Shown one piece after another: positions 36,181-45,220 of a stretch of 64,000 nt of DNA (the stretch's first letter is position 1; each line of letters opens with the position of its first letter). The stretch spans positions 62,001 to 126,000 of the forward strand of contig NZ_JADZ01000006.1 of NCBI RefSeq assembly GCF_000518645.1, given 5' to 3'. This DNA is from Curvibacter gracilis ATCC BAA-807 (lineage in GTDB: Bacteria; Pseudomonadota; Gammaproteobacteria; Burkholderiales; Burkholderiaceae_C). The position numbers and the translations under genes are program-made. The notes below the pieces were generated by a model. It saw only the letters and a list, made by a program, of their open reading frames with translations. It ran no database searches and was not told where the DNA came from.

Positions 36181-37892
36181 GAGGGGATGCGCCCACGCAG
36201 TTGTTGCACGGCCAGCAGCCCGGCATCGTGCCCGCGCGTGAAGGCCTCTTCGAACACCGAGTAGCCCGACCAGTCGCTGTGGGCGTAGCTGACCCGCCCC
36301 TGGGCCAGGGCCGCAGGCACGCTGGCGCCGGTGCGGCGTTGGCGCAAGGCGGGCACGGCCTGGGCGGCCGCAGCCAGCGGCAGGCGTGACAGGTGGGCCA
36401 GCACCCCGGGCACGGGCACGGCCATGGCGTGGCCGTGGCGGCTCAGCGAGAACTCGCGGGCGCGGCTCAGCAGATCGGGGTGAGGGCCCAGAAACTCGTC
36501 CAGCATGGGGCCGCGCCAGTGCGTCCAGGGCTGCTCCAGCAAGGTCTTGCGGGCCGGCTTGCCGGCCCCCAACGCACGGTAGAAGGTGAGCACGGTGGGG
36601 CCGGGGCGCGGGTCCAGGCGCTGGTGCGCCGCATTCACATAGCCCAGGCCGCTGGAGCCATAGATCACGTTGTCCCAGGCCGGGGCCGCGCCGGGTCGGT
36701 CGGCCAGCGGCTGGTCCAGCAGCAGGTTGCCCACCACCCAGGCCGCATGCTGCCAGCGCAAGGCGGTGGACTGCAGCCAATCGGGCGCGGTCACCACCAC
36801 CCGGGCGGCCACATGCACCGGCAGGGCCACGATGCAGTGCGCGGCCAGCCAGCGCTCCACGCGCTGCCGGGCCACATCCCACACGTCCACCGCCACGCCC
36901 TGGCGCTGGTCTTCGATGCGCAGCACCACCCGGCCCGGGTACAGCGGGCCATGGCGGGCGTCGCCCTGCCAGGGCGCGGCCAGCCGGTCGACCAGCCAGC
37001 CATTGCCCTCGGGCCAGGTGAGCACCGGGGTGTCGGCGGCTTCGGCAGCCTCGTCGCTGCCCGGGGCATGGAAGCCATGCCGGCTGGCAAAGTAGTGGAT
37101 GCCGGCCCAGGCCGAGACCTCGGCCAGGCCGGCGCCGTAGTCGTCGCGGCAGCAGTAGTCCAGGTACCAGCGCAGGCGGGCGTCGTCCAGGCCCTGCTGG
37201 GCCAGCCATTGCGCGAAGGTCTGGCTGTCGAGCGCCAGCTGCACCGGGCTCAGGCCCTGGCTGGCCAGCGGAATAGCAAACCGGGCCTGGCGCTGCAGGC
37301 CGGCCACCAGGCCGGCGAAGCGCTGGTACTGCGCCCGCGTGGCCGCGCTCAGATCGTGCGCCGGCAGCAGGCCCTCTTGCCAGCCGCCCTCCACGTACAG
37401 GCGCTCCTGGGGGCTGTGGCACAGGGCTTGTTCGTCGTACACCCAGCGGCCGGCCTGGCGCTGGCGCAGGCCCAGTTCTTCGAGCAGGGCCTGCACCTCG
37501 GGCGCATCGTCGCCGGGCAGGGGCAGGTAGTGCGCCCCGGTGGGGCAGGGCTGGCTGCCCAGCAGGCGGCCACGGCTGTTGCCGCCGGGCTGCTCGTCGA
37601 GCTCCAGGATGGCCAGGTCGTCCACCCCGCCCAGGCGCAGCGAACGCGCCGCCGCCAGGCCGGCGATGCCTGCGCCCGCCACCACCACGCCCACCCGGCG
37701 CGAGACCGCCGGCGCCGGCCAGCGGCGCGGGTTCTCGCGCAGCAGGTGGCCGCGTTCAAAGGCCGCCCCTTCGAACCCGCCTTGCAGGGCCGGCATGGCT
37801 GGCGAGCAGCCGGCCAGGCCCAGGCCAGCGCCCCCCGCCAGGGCCAGCCAGTCTCGGCGGCGCAGTCCGCTCGCCCTCGGATCAGACCGCAT
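36177..37892 (-). CDS. Tat-exported FAD-dependent amine-oxidase-like lipoprotein
   Basis: A 571-residue flavoprotein. The N-terminus carries a twin-arginine-type signal (LRRRDWLALAGGAGLGLAGC) whose hydrophobic stretch ends in a lipobox, so the folded, FAD-loaded protein is probably exported by Tat and lipidated. The FAD motif VVVAGAGIAGLAAARSLRLGG follows at about residue 68. The C-terminal region resembles flavin-containing amine oxidases. The start shares one base with the stop of the spermidine synthase-like gene, and its own stop overlaps the GNAT start. The likely job is oxidation of an amine outside the cytoplasm. Confidence 0.85.
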   Translation of the reverse strand: MRSDPRASGLRRRDWLALAGGAGLGLAGCSPAMPALQGGFEGAAFERGHLLRENPRRWPAPAVSRRVGVVVAGAGIAGLAAARSLRLGGVDDLAILELDEQPGGNSRGRLLGSQPCPTGAHYLPLPGDDAPEVQALLEELGLRQRQAGRWVYDEQALCHSPQERLYVEGGWQEGLLPAHDLSAATRAQYQRFAGLVAGLQRQARFAIPLASQGLSPVQLALDSQTFAQWLAQQGLDDARLRWYLDYCCRDDYGAGLAEVSAWAGIHYFASRHGFHAPGSDEAAEAADTPVLTWPEGNGWLVDRLAAPWQGDARHGPLYPGRVVLRIEDQRQGVAVDVWDVARQRVERWLAAHCIVALPVHVAARVVVTAPDWLQSTALRWQHAAWVVGNLLLDQPLADRPGAAPAWDNVIYGSSGLGYVNAAHQRLDPRPGPTVLTFYRALGAGKPARKTLLEQPWTHWRGPMLDEFLGPHPDLLSRAREFSLSRHGHAMAVPVPGVLAHLSRLPLAAAAQAVPALRQRRTGASVPAALAQGRVSYAHSDWSGYSVFEEAFTRGHDAGLLAVQQLRGRIPS

Positions 37893-39523
37893 CAATGGGC
37901 CACCTTGCCCCATTCCTGTTCATAGGTGCGCACCAGGATCTGGTTGGACAGGCGGTTCACCCCGGTGGGCACGGCCGCCATGTCCTGCGGAAAGTCGAAC
38001 AGCAGGGGCAGGGTCTGCAGGTTGAGAAAGCGCAGGCCCTCGGGCAGCTTGGCAGGCTGGCGCCAGGGGCGGCGCGAGGCCACCACAAAGCCCCACTCGC
38101 CAAAGCTGGGCACGTTGGCGTGGTAAGGCGTGGCGCCCAGGCCGGCGGCCTCGATGGTGTGCACCACGGTCCAGAAGCTCTGGCGCGCCACCAGGGGCGA
38201 GGTGGTCTGCACCACCGCATAGCCACTGGCGGACAGGCGCTGGTCCAGCAGGGCGTAGAACGACTGGCTGTAGAGCTTGCCCAGCGCAAAGTTGGTGGGG
38301 TCTGGGAAGTCGACCACGATGACATCGAAGGTATCGGCCTCGGTCTGCAGCCACTGGAAGGCGTCGGCATTGACGATGCGCACCCGCGGATCGGACAAGG
38401 CCCCGCCATTGAGGCGCTTGAGCGCGGGCTGGGTGCTGAACAGGCGCGTCATCTCGGGGTCGAGTTCGACCAGGGTGACCTGCTGCACGCCGGGGTACTT
38501 GAGCACCTCGCGCACGGCCATGCCGTCGCCCCCGCCCAGCACGGCCACCCGGCGCGGGTTGCCCTGTGCCGCCATGACCGGGTGCACCAGGGCCTCGTGG
38601 TAGCGGTACTCGTCGCGTTCGGCAAACTGCAGGTTGCCATTGAGGAACAGCCGGTGCCCCTGCGCCCCGCTGGTGACGACGATGCGCTGGTAGGGGCTGG
38701 TGGCGGTGTAGGTGACGCGGTCCTGGTAGAAGCGGTCTTCGGCCACGGTGGTGATGGCATCGGCCCCGAACAGGGCGCCCAGCAAGGTCAGCAGCACGCC
38801 CGCACAGGCCAGCACATGCACACGCAGGCGGCGCAGCTCATGGCGGAACAGCCACAGCGCCCACACCGCCACGGCGGCATTGAGCAGGCCGAACACCAGC
38901 CCGGTGCGCACCAGGCCCAGGTGCGGCACCAGCAGGATGGGGAAGGCCAGCGAGACGGCCAGCGCGCCCAGGTAGTCGAAGGTGAGCACCTGCGAGACCA
39001 GCTCCTTGAGCTGCACGTGGCGCTTGAGGATGCGCATGACCAGCGGGATCTCCAGCCCCACCAGCACCCCCACCGCCCCCACCAGCAGGTACAGCACCAG
39101 GCGGAAGGCCCCGGGCACAAAGGCACTGCACAGGAACAGCAAGGCCGGCATGCCGCCGCCCAGCAGGGCCACCAGCAGCTCGATGCGCAGGAAGTGCGCC
39201 GGCAGTTGGCGTTCGAAATGGCGCGAGGCCCAGGAGCCCAGGCCCATGGCGAACAGGTAGGCCCCGATCACGGTGGAGAACTGCAGCACCGAGTCGCCCA
39301 GCAGGTACGAGGCCAGGGTGCCGGCGGCCAGCTCGTAGAGCAGCCCGCAGGCGGCCACCACGAACACGCTGCTCAGCAGGGCCAGCTCGACCGGCCGGGG
39401 CGCACCGCGCCCGGTGGCGGGGTCGGGCGCTCGCGCGCCACGCCGCCCGGGCACGCGCCAGGGCACATCGGAGACGACCGCCGCAGGCAGCAAGGGGTCG
39501 GAGGAATCAGGTCGCTGGCTCAA
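37892..39523 (-). CDS. Seven-helix membrane protein with spermidine synthase domain
   Basis: A 543-residue fusion. Residues about 45-270 form seven membrane helices. The C-terminal half is a spermidine synthase (SpeE) fold with VLGGGDGMAVREVLKY, VELDPEM, NADAFQWL and the catalytic-region strand VVDFPDPTNFALGKLYS. SpeE enzymes transfer aminopropyl from decarboxylated AdoMet to an amine. Membrane-linked SpeE homologues exist but their products are unknown. It sits between DUF350 (68 bp upstream) and the FAD enzyme (1-bp overlap). The acidic DxPDP motif argues that it is still a transferase. Confidence 0.88.
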   Translation of the reverse strand: MSQRPDSSDPLLPAAVVSDVPWRVPGRRGARAPDPATGRGAPRPVELALLSSVFVVAACGLLYELAAGTLASYLLGDSVLQFSTVIGAYLFAMGLGSWASRHFERQLPAHFLRIELLVALLGGGMPALLFLCSAFVPGAFRLVLYLLVGAVGVLVGLEIPLVMRILKRHVQLKELVSQVLTFDYLGALAVSLAFPILLVPHLGLVRTGLVFGLLNAAVAVWALWLFRHELRRLRVHVLACAGVLLTLLGALFGADAITTVAEDRFYQDRVTYTATSPYQRIVVTSGAQGHRLFLNGNLQFAERDEYRYHEALVHPVMAAQGNPRRVAVLGGGDGMAVREVLKYPGVQQVTLVELDPEMTRLFSTQPALKRLNGGALSDPRVRIVNADAFQWLQTEADTFDVIVVDFPDPTNFALGKLYSQSFYALLDQRLSASGYAVVQTTSPLVARQSFWTVVHTIEAAGLGATPYHANVPSFGEWGFVVASRRPWRQPAKLPEGLRFLNLQTLPLLFDFPQDMAAVPTGVNRLSNQILVRTYEQEWGKVAH

Positions 39524-39591
39524 AACAATCCACAGTCTTCAAAACAAGGCCGCCGACACATCGGCTGACCAGAAAATAGGGCGCTCCAGGT

Positions 39592-39813
39592 TCAGCCGTG
39601 GATGGCGGCGGCCACGATGAGGCAGATGCCCAGCGACATGGCCGCCACCACCAGGCCCAGGGCCACGTTCTGCTTTTCCACCAGTTCGCGCCACAGATCG
39701 TAGGGTGTGAGCTTGTCGATGACGACGAAGCTCAGCCAGAACACCAGCACGCCCACCAGGGCGAACACGATGGAGCCCAGCACGGCGCCGGGGCGCAGCC
39801 ATTCAAGTCCCAT
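39592..39813 (-). CDS. DUF350-family small membrane protein
   Basis: A 73-residue protein with two membrane helices (about residues 10-32 and 48-71) joined by a short loop containing KLTPYDLWRELVEKQNVALG, the pattern of DUF350. Family members often sit near PspA-like, SPFH or polyamine-related genes. It lies between the DUF4178 gene (55 bp) and the SpeE-like gene (68 bp) on the same strand. It is probably a small subunit of the membrane complex implied by the operon. Function unproven. Confidence 0.85.
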   Translation of the reverse strand: MGLEWLRPGAVLGSIVFALVGVLVFWLSFVVIDKLTPYDLWRELVEKQNVALGLVVAAMSLGICLIVAAAIHG

Positions 39814-39868
39814 GGAAACCTCCGAAAAAGAGTGGTTGGTTCAGGTTCAGCAAGTCGGTGCCTCATCA

Positions 39869-41359
39869 TCACTTGTGGCTGCCGCCGCTGCCCGAATAAC
39901 CCCCGTAGGAGCCGCCCGAGCTGCGGTAGCCGCTGCTGTTGCAGTTTTCCACCGCCGGATCGCAGCGGGAGCAGCGGCTGAGCAGCAGCACCAGCACGAT
40001 CAGGAGCACCGCAATGACCAGGATGGTGCCCCATCCCAGGGCCCGGAAGCTGCCCGCCGGCGCCACGTCGGCCCGGCGCAGCAGGTCTTGCCGGGCTTCG
40101 AGCTTGAAGGCCTTGGCCACGGCGGCCGCGTCCAGGCGGCTGCCGCCCGACCAGGTGATCTCGGTGGGGGTGCTTTCCTCGGACAGCAGGCCCTTGGCAC
40201 TGGCGAAGTCGCGGTTGCTGGTCTTCTGCCCACGCGCCACCGGCCAGTAGAACTCGCCGCAGGCGTAGCTGGTCTCGGCGTCGTAGCGGTATTGCAGCTC
40301 GTAACGGGTGCCCAGGTAGGTGGCCGCACGGCCCGCCGCATCGAGCTTGGGCGCCCCGGTGAGCGGGCGCACCAGGCTCCAGCCATCGGTGGCATCGACC
40401 AGGAAGCTGAAGCCGCGCTGGCGGTTGTAGAGCAGGTACTCCTCCCAGCCGAACAGCTCGTCGTCGCCGGGTTCGCGGCCCATGCGGTGCTGAAAACCCA
40501 CCACCTGCCAATCCACCCCTTCGAGCCGGCCCAGGCTGCCCAGCGCGATCAGGGGCGCCACGGGCTCGTCCTGCAGGGCGTGGCGCAGCTCGCCGCCGAG
40601 GCCTTGCGAGACATCGATCAGGCTGTTGCAGCTGCGGCAGGTGAGGGTCTTGGTGCTGGCCAGGGTGATCTCGACCGGGGCGCCGCAATGCGGGCAGTTG
40701 AACTGGCGCCCGGCTTCGTTCTTGACCGACTCTTGCTTGAGGCCGCTCAGGGCCAGGTCTTCGAGCCGCACCGAGCGGCCCGCCGACAGGGCGGGCGGGG
40801 TGCGGCTGTAATCGAGGCTGAGCACCTCGCCGCTGTCGCTGCGCAGCTCCACCAGGCCGAAGGCAAACCCGAGCGGAGGCAGGCGCGGCAGTTCGCCCTG
40901 GGCCGAGATCAGGCACACCTGGTCGCTGAAGGCCACGGTGAAGGGCTGGCCGTTGACCGCCGTGCTGGCCCCGGGGCGGAAGGCCGAGGCCGGGGGCATC
41001 TCGCGCTGCAGCTCACGCGGGCGCGCCATCACGTAGGCGCCGTTGTCTTCGCTGAGGCAGGCCTGGCTGCCGTCTTCGAACAGCGCGATCCACTCGGCCC
41101 ACACGCCGGCGGGCGACTTGTATTGCAGCCGGCCGATCAGCACAAAGGGCTTGTTGTCGAAACGGCCGCTGGCCATGAGCTGCAGCGGGCTGTGGTCGTC
41201 GAACAGCTCGGCCATGCGGCCGATGCGGCTCAGCACCTCGCCCTGGCGCAGCACCGTGCTCTGGCAGTAGGGGCAGACCGCATGCGTCGATTGGGCGCTG
41301 CGAAATTCAACGGGGGCGCCGCAGCCCGGGCAGGGCGCGCGGTAGGAACGCTCTGTCAC
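39869..41359 (-). CDS. DUF4178 protein with two zinc ribbons and a membrane anchor
   Basis: A 496-residue protein. Two zinc ribbons (CPGCGAPVEF...CPYCQS near the N-terminus and CPHCGAPVEI...CRSCNS near residue 240) bracket a first DUF4178-like unit (FDDHSPLQLMASGRFDNKPFVLIGRLQYK); a second follows (VGFQHRMG..., FGWEEYLLYNRQRGFSFL). One membrane helix near the C-terminus (about residues 445-465) is followed by a tail rich in Gly, Ser and Tyr. It starts 16 bp after the SPFH gene. A scaffolding role is inferred from context. Confidence 0.85.
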   Translation of the reverse strand: MTERSYRAPCPGCGAPVEFRSAQSTHAVCPYCQSTVLRQGEVLSRIGRMAELFDDHSPLQLMASGRFDNKPFVLIGRLQYKSPAGVWAEWIALFEDGSQACLSEDNGAYVMARPRELQREMPPASAFRPGASTAVNGQPFTVAFSDQVCLISAQGELPRLPPLGFAFGLVELRSDSGEVLSLDYSRTPPALSAGRSVRLEDLALSGLKQESVKNEAGRQFNCPHCGAPVEITLASTKTLTCRSCNSLIDVSQGLGGELRHALQDEPVAPLIALGSLGRLEGVDWQVVGFQHRMGREPGDDELFGWEEYLLYNRQRGFSFLVDATDGWSLVRPLTGAPKLDAAGRAATYLGTRYELQYRYDAETSYACGEFYWPVARGQKTSNRDFASAKGLLSEESTPTEITWSGGSRLDAAAVAKAFKLEARQDLLRRADVAPAGSFRALGWGTILVIAVLLIVLVLLLSRCSRCDPAVENCNSSGYRSSGGSYGGYSGSGGSHK

Positions 41360-41375
41360 GAACGGGCGGTGCGGT

Positions 41376-42407
41376 TCAGACGAGCTTCTTGAGCAGTTCG
41401 GCCTTCTTGGCGTCGAACTCTTCAGCGGTCAGGATGCCTTTGGTCTTGAGATCGGCCAGCTTCTCCAGCGTGGCCATGATCTCGTCGGGCTTGAGGCCGC
41501 TGGCCGCAGCGGCAGCTGCGGCCGCCCCACCGCCTTGCAGGCCGGCCTGCAGGTTCTGCGCCAGCACCTGGCCCAGCGCCACGCCGGCGCCCAGGCCCAT
41601 GGCGTCACCGGCCACACCGCCGCCCGCCGCACCTTCGGCCAGGCGCGGGATGGCCTGGGCGGTCTGGTACTGCATGAACTGGCCCATGTCGCGGCCCACC
41701 ATGCCCATGCCGATCTTCTGGTCGAGCACCTTCTGCAGCTCTTCGGGCAGGGACAGGTTCTGCACCGTGAAGGTCTGCAATTGCAGGCCCAGGCGGGCGA
41801 ATTCGGGGCCCAGCTGCTGGGTCAGGGCCTCGGCGAAACGCTGCTGGTTGGCGGCCAGGTCGAGGAAGGGGATGCCGCTGGAGGCAATGGCCTGGCTGAT
41901 GTTCTGCAGCACCAGGCCGCGCAACTGGCCGTCCAGGTCGGCCACGCCGTAGCGCTCGCGGGTGCCGGAGATGCCGGCATGGAAGGCCTTGGGGTCGGCG
42001 ATGCGGAAGCTGTAGTTGCCGAAGGCGCGCAGGCGCACGGCACCGAACTCGGGGTCGCGCACGGTGACAGGCTGGGGCGTGCCCCATTTCTGGTCGAGCT
42101 GTTCGCGGGTGCTGAAGAAGTAGACATCGCTCTTGAAGGGCGACTCGAAGAGCTTGTCCCAGTTCTGCAGGTTGGTCAGCACCGGCAGGGTCTGGGTGCC
42201 CAGCCGGTAGGTGCCGGGGCCGAACAGGTCGGCGATGCGCCCTTCGTTGACGAACAGGGCCATCTGCGACTCGCGCACCACCAGGGTGGCGCCGTTCTGG
42301 ATTTCCATGTCGGCCATGGGATAGCGCCAGGCCAGCGTGCCGTCGCCCTCTTCGGTCCATTGAAGGACGTCGATGAACTGCTTCTTGATGAAATCCATCA
42401 GGCCCAT
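41376..42407 (-). CDS. SPFH-domain protein with C-terminal SHOCT motif
   Basis: A 343-residue protein, first gene of the operon. The N-terminal SPFH (band 7) domain contains LVVRESQMALFVNEGRIADLFGPGTYRL and later IPFLDLAANQQRFAEALTQQLGP. After a Gly/Ala-rich linker comes a SHOCT motif, LADLKTKGILTAEEFDAKKAELLKKL, used for oligomerisation. Similar YdjI-type SPFH proteins carry C-terminal zinc ribbons; here the ribbons are on the next gene. It probably oligomerises at the membrane and recruits the zinc-ribbon partner. An AGGAG sequence precedes the start. Confidence 0.87.
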   Translation of the reverse strand: MGLMDFIKKQFIDVLQWTEEGDGTLAWRYPMADMEIQNGATLVVRESQMALFVNEGRIADLFGPGTYRLGTQTLPVLTNLQNWDKLFESPFKSDVYFFSTREQLDQKWGTPQPVTVRDPEFGAVRLRAFGNYSFRIADPKAFHAGISGTRERYGVADLDGQLRGLVLQNISQAIASSGIPFLDLAANQQRFAEALTQQLGPEFARLGLQLQTFTVQNLSLPEELQKVLDQKIGMGMVGRDMGQFMQYQTAQAIPRLAEGAAGGGVAGDAMGLGAGVALGQVLAQNLQAGLQGGGAAAAAAAASGLKPDEIMATLEKLADLKTKGILTAEEFDAKKAELLKKLV

Positions 42408-42477
42408 GGCCGTCTCCTGCTCGGTTGGGAACGGCTCAGATGATACCTGCGTACCAGCCCGAAAAGAGCCGCCCTGC

Positions 42478-42777
42478 TCAGGCCTTGACGTCCAGCAACG
42501 AGCCCATCATCTGGTCGTGGACCTTGAGGGTCTTGAGGTTGGCCTGGAAGCTGTAGCTCGACGAGATCTGGTCGACCATGTCCTGCTCCAGCTGGCTGCC
42601 GGGCTGGGGCATGCGTGACACGCTGGTGGTGGTGCCGCCATTGGGGTCGGCCTGCTGGTCGACCCGCTCGCGCCGGAACCCGTCGGTGTTCTGGTTGGCG
42701 ATGTTGTTGGCCGCCGCACTTTCGCGCTGCAGCGCGGCCTGCATGCCGGACTGGGCGATCGAGCTGATGCTGGACAT
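42478..42777 (-). CDS. Miniature flagellar rod-like protein
   Basis: A 99-residue protein with both terminal signatures of flagellar rod and hook proteins and almost nothing between them. The N-terminus has SGMQAALQRESAAANNIANQNTDGF, and the C-terminus has LEQDMVDQISSSYSFQANLKTLKVHDQMMGSLLDV. Real rod proteins (FlgB, FlgC) exceed 130 residues. No other flagellar gene is nearby. It may cap or regulate axial assembly, or may be a relic that is still expressed. It is located between the polyamine-like operon and the PQQ dehydrogenase, same strand. Confidence 0.75.
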   Translation of the reverse strand: MSSISSIAQSGMQAALQRESAAANNIANQNTDGFRRERVDQQADPNGGTTTSVSRMPQPGSQLEQDMVDQISSSYSFQANLKTLKVHDQMMGSLLDVKA

Positions 42778-42886
42778 GGGCGGGCCTCGGGGTCGGTGAA
42801 TCGATGAACGGCCAGATTATCCGCCTCAAGGTGCGATTCGCCAAGCCGCAGCCCGCTCCAGCGCAGGCTGCGGCGGGCTCATGCCC

Positions 42887-45022
42887 TCACTTCTTGGGTC
42901 GGATCGCGTCGGCCGTGCCCTGGATGAAGGCCTTGATCTTCTGCACATCATCGAGGCTGAGGCGCTCGCTGAAGTCGGGCATGCCGCGCGCCATGGCCGG
43001 TCCCTTGAAGATGAACTTGTCCAAGTGCTCGATCATGGCGGCATCCATGTAGCCCAGGTTGGGGATGTTGCCGCCACGGTCCACGCCCGGCACGCCGTGG
43101 CAGAAGACGCAGTTGCTGACATACAGCATGGTGCCGGCCTGCACCAGGGCCGGGTCGTACTTGACGCCCGACACCAGCTCGCCCAGGCGGTAGCCCACAA
43201 AGTCGGGCAGGGGCGCCTTGCCGCCCACGGCAAAGGTGTAGACCGTGCCGGGGCCCTGGCGCTCGGTGGCGCGCTGGGCCAGGCCATACACACCGCCCCA
43301 GCCCACGGCGATCGACACGTATTGGCGCCCATCCACCTCGTAGGTGATGGGGGCGGCCACCACGCCGGTGCCGGTGGGCGACTCCCAGAGCTTGCCGCCG
43401 GTCTTGGCGTTGTAGGCGATCAGGCGCCCGTCGGCCGTGCCCTGGAACACCAGGTTGCCGGCGGTGGTCAGGGTGCCGCCGTTCCAGGGCGAGACCTGTT
43501 CCTGGGTCCAGGCGGCTTTCTGGCGCACCGGGTCCCAGGCGATCAGGCGGCCGAAGGGCTTGCTCTTGGGCGGCTCGACGTTGGCGTACATGGCCAGGTT
43601 CCAGCCCAGGCCGCCGTGGGGCTCCCCGGGCTGGTTGCCGTTGAACTTCCAGTTCTGGTTGTCCATCAAGTTGATGGGCACGTTCTGCGCCGGCAGGTAG
43701 ACCAGGCCGGTCTGCGGATTGAAGGACATCGAGTGCCAGTTGTGCGCCCCGAACGGGCCCGGCACGGCGTCATAGGGCTTGTCGGTGGCGCGTGCCTCGG
43801 GGTTCTCGATGGGGCGGCCGTTGGCGTCGTAGCCCTTGGCCCAGTTCACGTCGACAAAGTTCTTGGCCGAGATGAAGCGCCCGTTGGTGCGGTCGATGAC
43901 GAAGAAGAAGCCGTTCTTGGGCGCGTGCAGGATCACCTTGCGCGGGCGGCCGTCGATCTTCAGATCGGCCAGGATCATGGGCTGGGTGGAGGTGTAGTCC
44001 CAGTTGTCGCCCGGGGTTTCCTGGTAGTGCCAGACGTACTCGCCGGTGTCGGGGTTGAGGGCCACGATCGAGGCCAGGTACAGGTTGTCGCCACCACCCG
44101 GGCTGCGCTTGCTGCGGGCCCAGGGCGAGCCGTTGCCGGTGCCGATGTACATCAGGTTCAGCTCGGGGTCGTAGGTCATGGTGTCCCAGGCGGTGCCGCC
44201 GCCGCCCGACTCCCACCACTTGCCGCTGGCGTCCCAGGTCTTGGCGGCACGCGCCATGGCCTCGTTTTCGAAGGGCTTGGACGGGTCGCCGGGCACGGTG
44301 AACCAGCGCCAGGCCTGGGCCCCGGTGCCGGCGTCGTAGGCGGTGACGTAGCCGCGCACGCCGTACTCGGCGCCGCCGTTGCCGATCACCACCTTGCCTT
44401 TGATGACGCGCGGCGCGCCGGTGATGGTGTAGCTGTGGGTGTGGTCGATCAGGGTGTCCTGCTCCCACACCTTCTGGCCGCTGCGGGCGTTCAGGGCGAT
44501 CAGGCGGCCGTCATAGGCGGCCACGAAGACCTTGCCCTGGTAGAGGGCCACGCCCCGGTTGACCACGTCGCAGCAGCCCTTGTAGCCCTTGGATTTGTCG
44601 ACCTGCGGGTCGAAGCTCCAGAGCCGCTTGCCGCTGCGCACATCCACCGCGTGCACCACGCTCCAGGAGGCGGTGACGTACATCACGCCATCGACCACCA
44701 GCGGGGTGGATTCCACGCCCCGGGTGGATTCCAGGTTGTACGACCAGACCAGCCCCAGCTGGCCCACGTTGCCGGTGTTGATCTGCCGCAGGCGCGAGAA
44801 GCGGGTTTCGGCGTAATCCAGGCCATGGCTGGGCCAGTCGGTCGACTTGGCGGCATTGGCCTGGATGTAGGCCCCGTCAAGCTGATCGACACGGCTGGCA
44901 GGCTGGGCCTGGGCTGGCAGGGCCACCAGGGCGGACAGGGCCAGCCCGGCGAGCCCGGTGCCCAGACGGCGCCAGGCCGGTGCCCCGGCGGCGGGGCGGG
45001 TGGTGGATTGGATTTGATGCAT
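42887..45022 (-). CDS. PQQ-dependent alcohol dehydrogenase with C-terminal cytochrome c
   Basis: A 711-residue periplasmic quinohaemoprotein. The signal peptide ends in LPAQAQP, followed by an eight-bladed propeller. It contains the adjacent-cysteine pair CC (GYKGCCDV), the catalytic Asp in GDNWDYTSTQP, and SPWNGGTLTTAGNLVFQGT. The C-terminal cytochrome c domain has the haem motif CVFCHG and an axial Met in RGMPDF. It oxidises ethanol or other primary alcohols and passes electrons onward to a cytochrome. Start MHQIQSTTRP follows a GGAGACATC sequence. The divergent AcoR-like gene is the likely regulator. Confidence 0.93.
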   Translation of the reverse strand: MHQIQSTTRPAAGAPAWRRLGTGLAGLALSALVALPAQAQPASRVDQLDGAYIQANAAKSTDWPSHGLDYAETRFSRLRQINTGNVGQLGLVWSYNLESTRGVESTPLVVDGVMYVTASWSVVHAVDVRSGKRLWSFDPQVDKSKGYKGCCDVVNRGVALYQGKVFVAAYDGRLIALNARSGQKVWEQDTLIDHTHSYTITGAPRVIKGKVVIGNGGAEYGVRGYVTAYDAGTGAQAWRWFTVPGDPSKPFENEAMARAAKTWDASGKWWESGGGGTAWDTMTYDPELNLMYIGTGNGSPWARSKRSPGGGDNLYLASIVALNPDTGEYVWHYQETPGDNWDYTSTQPMILADLKIDGRPRKVILHAPKNGFFFVIDRTNGRFISAKNFVDVNWAKGYDANGRPIENPEARATDKPYDAVPGPFGAHNWHSMSFNPQTGLVYLPAQNVPINLMDNQNWKFNGNQPGEPHGGLGWNLAMYANVEPPKSKPFGRLIAWDPVRQKAAWTQEQVSPWNGGTLTTAGNLVFQGTADGRLIAYNAKTGGKLWESPTGTGVVAAPITYEVDGRQYVSIAVGWGGVYGLAQRATERQGPGTVYTFAVGGKAPLPDFVGYRLGELVSGVKYDPALVQAGTMLYVSNCVFCHGVPGVDRGGNIPNLGYMDAAMIEHLDKFIFKGPAMARGMPDFSERLSLDDVQKIKAFIQGTADAIRPKK

Positions 45023-45092
45023 AGGGTGATGTCTCCTCGGAAAAGGCTGGGGGTGTGACCTTCGGACCAGGCGCTTCTCGCTTCCCGTTCGA

Positions 45093-45104
45093 GGTTCATG
45101 AACC
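45093..45104. promoter_or_regulatory. 12-bp perfect palindrome upstream of the alcohol dehydrogenase
   Basis: GGTTCATGAACC lies about 70 bp upstream of the dehydrogenase start. It may be a binding site or mRNA hairpin; no regulator is assigned. Confidence 0.4.
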
Positions 45105-45220
45105 GCGGGAATCTGCGTGCACCTTGGCTGGCGCACGCCGGAGCGCTGGCGGGCCACCCGGATCGGAGCATCTGCTTTTGCCCGGACCGCTTCACCACCG
45201 GGATTTCCCTAGGCCGAAAC

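Noticed and set aside
35668-37422. 584-codon minus frame covering the GNAT gene and part of the FAD gene
   Set aside because: Only the final 170 codons make sense (GNAT). The rest lies in the wrong frame of the FAD oxidoreductase.
42881-45058. 725-codon plus frame opposite the PQQ dehydrogenase
   Set aside because: No recognisable domain; composition typical of an antisense shadow of a clearly functional gene.
45093-45104. Palindrome as a terminator
   Set aside because: No T run on either strand and located in a promoter region.
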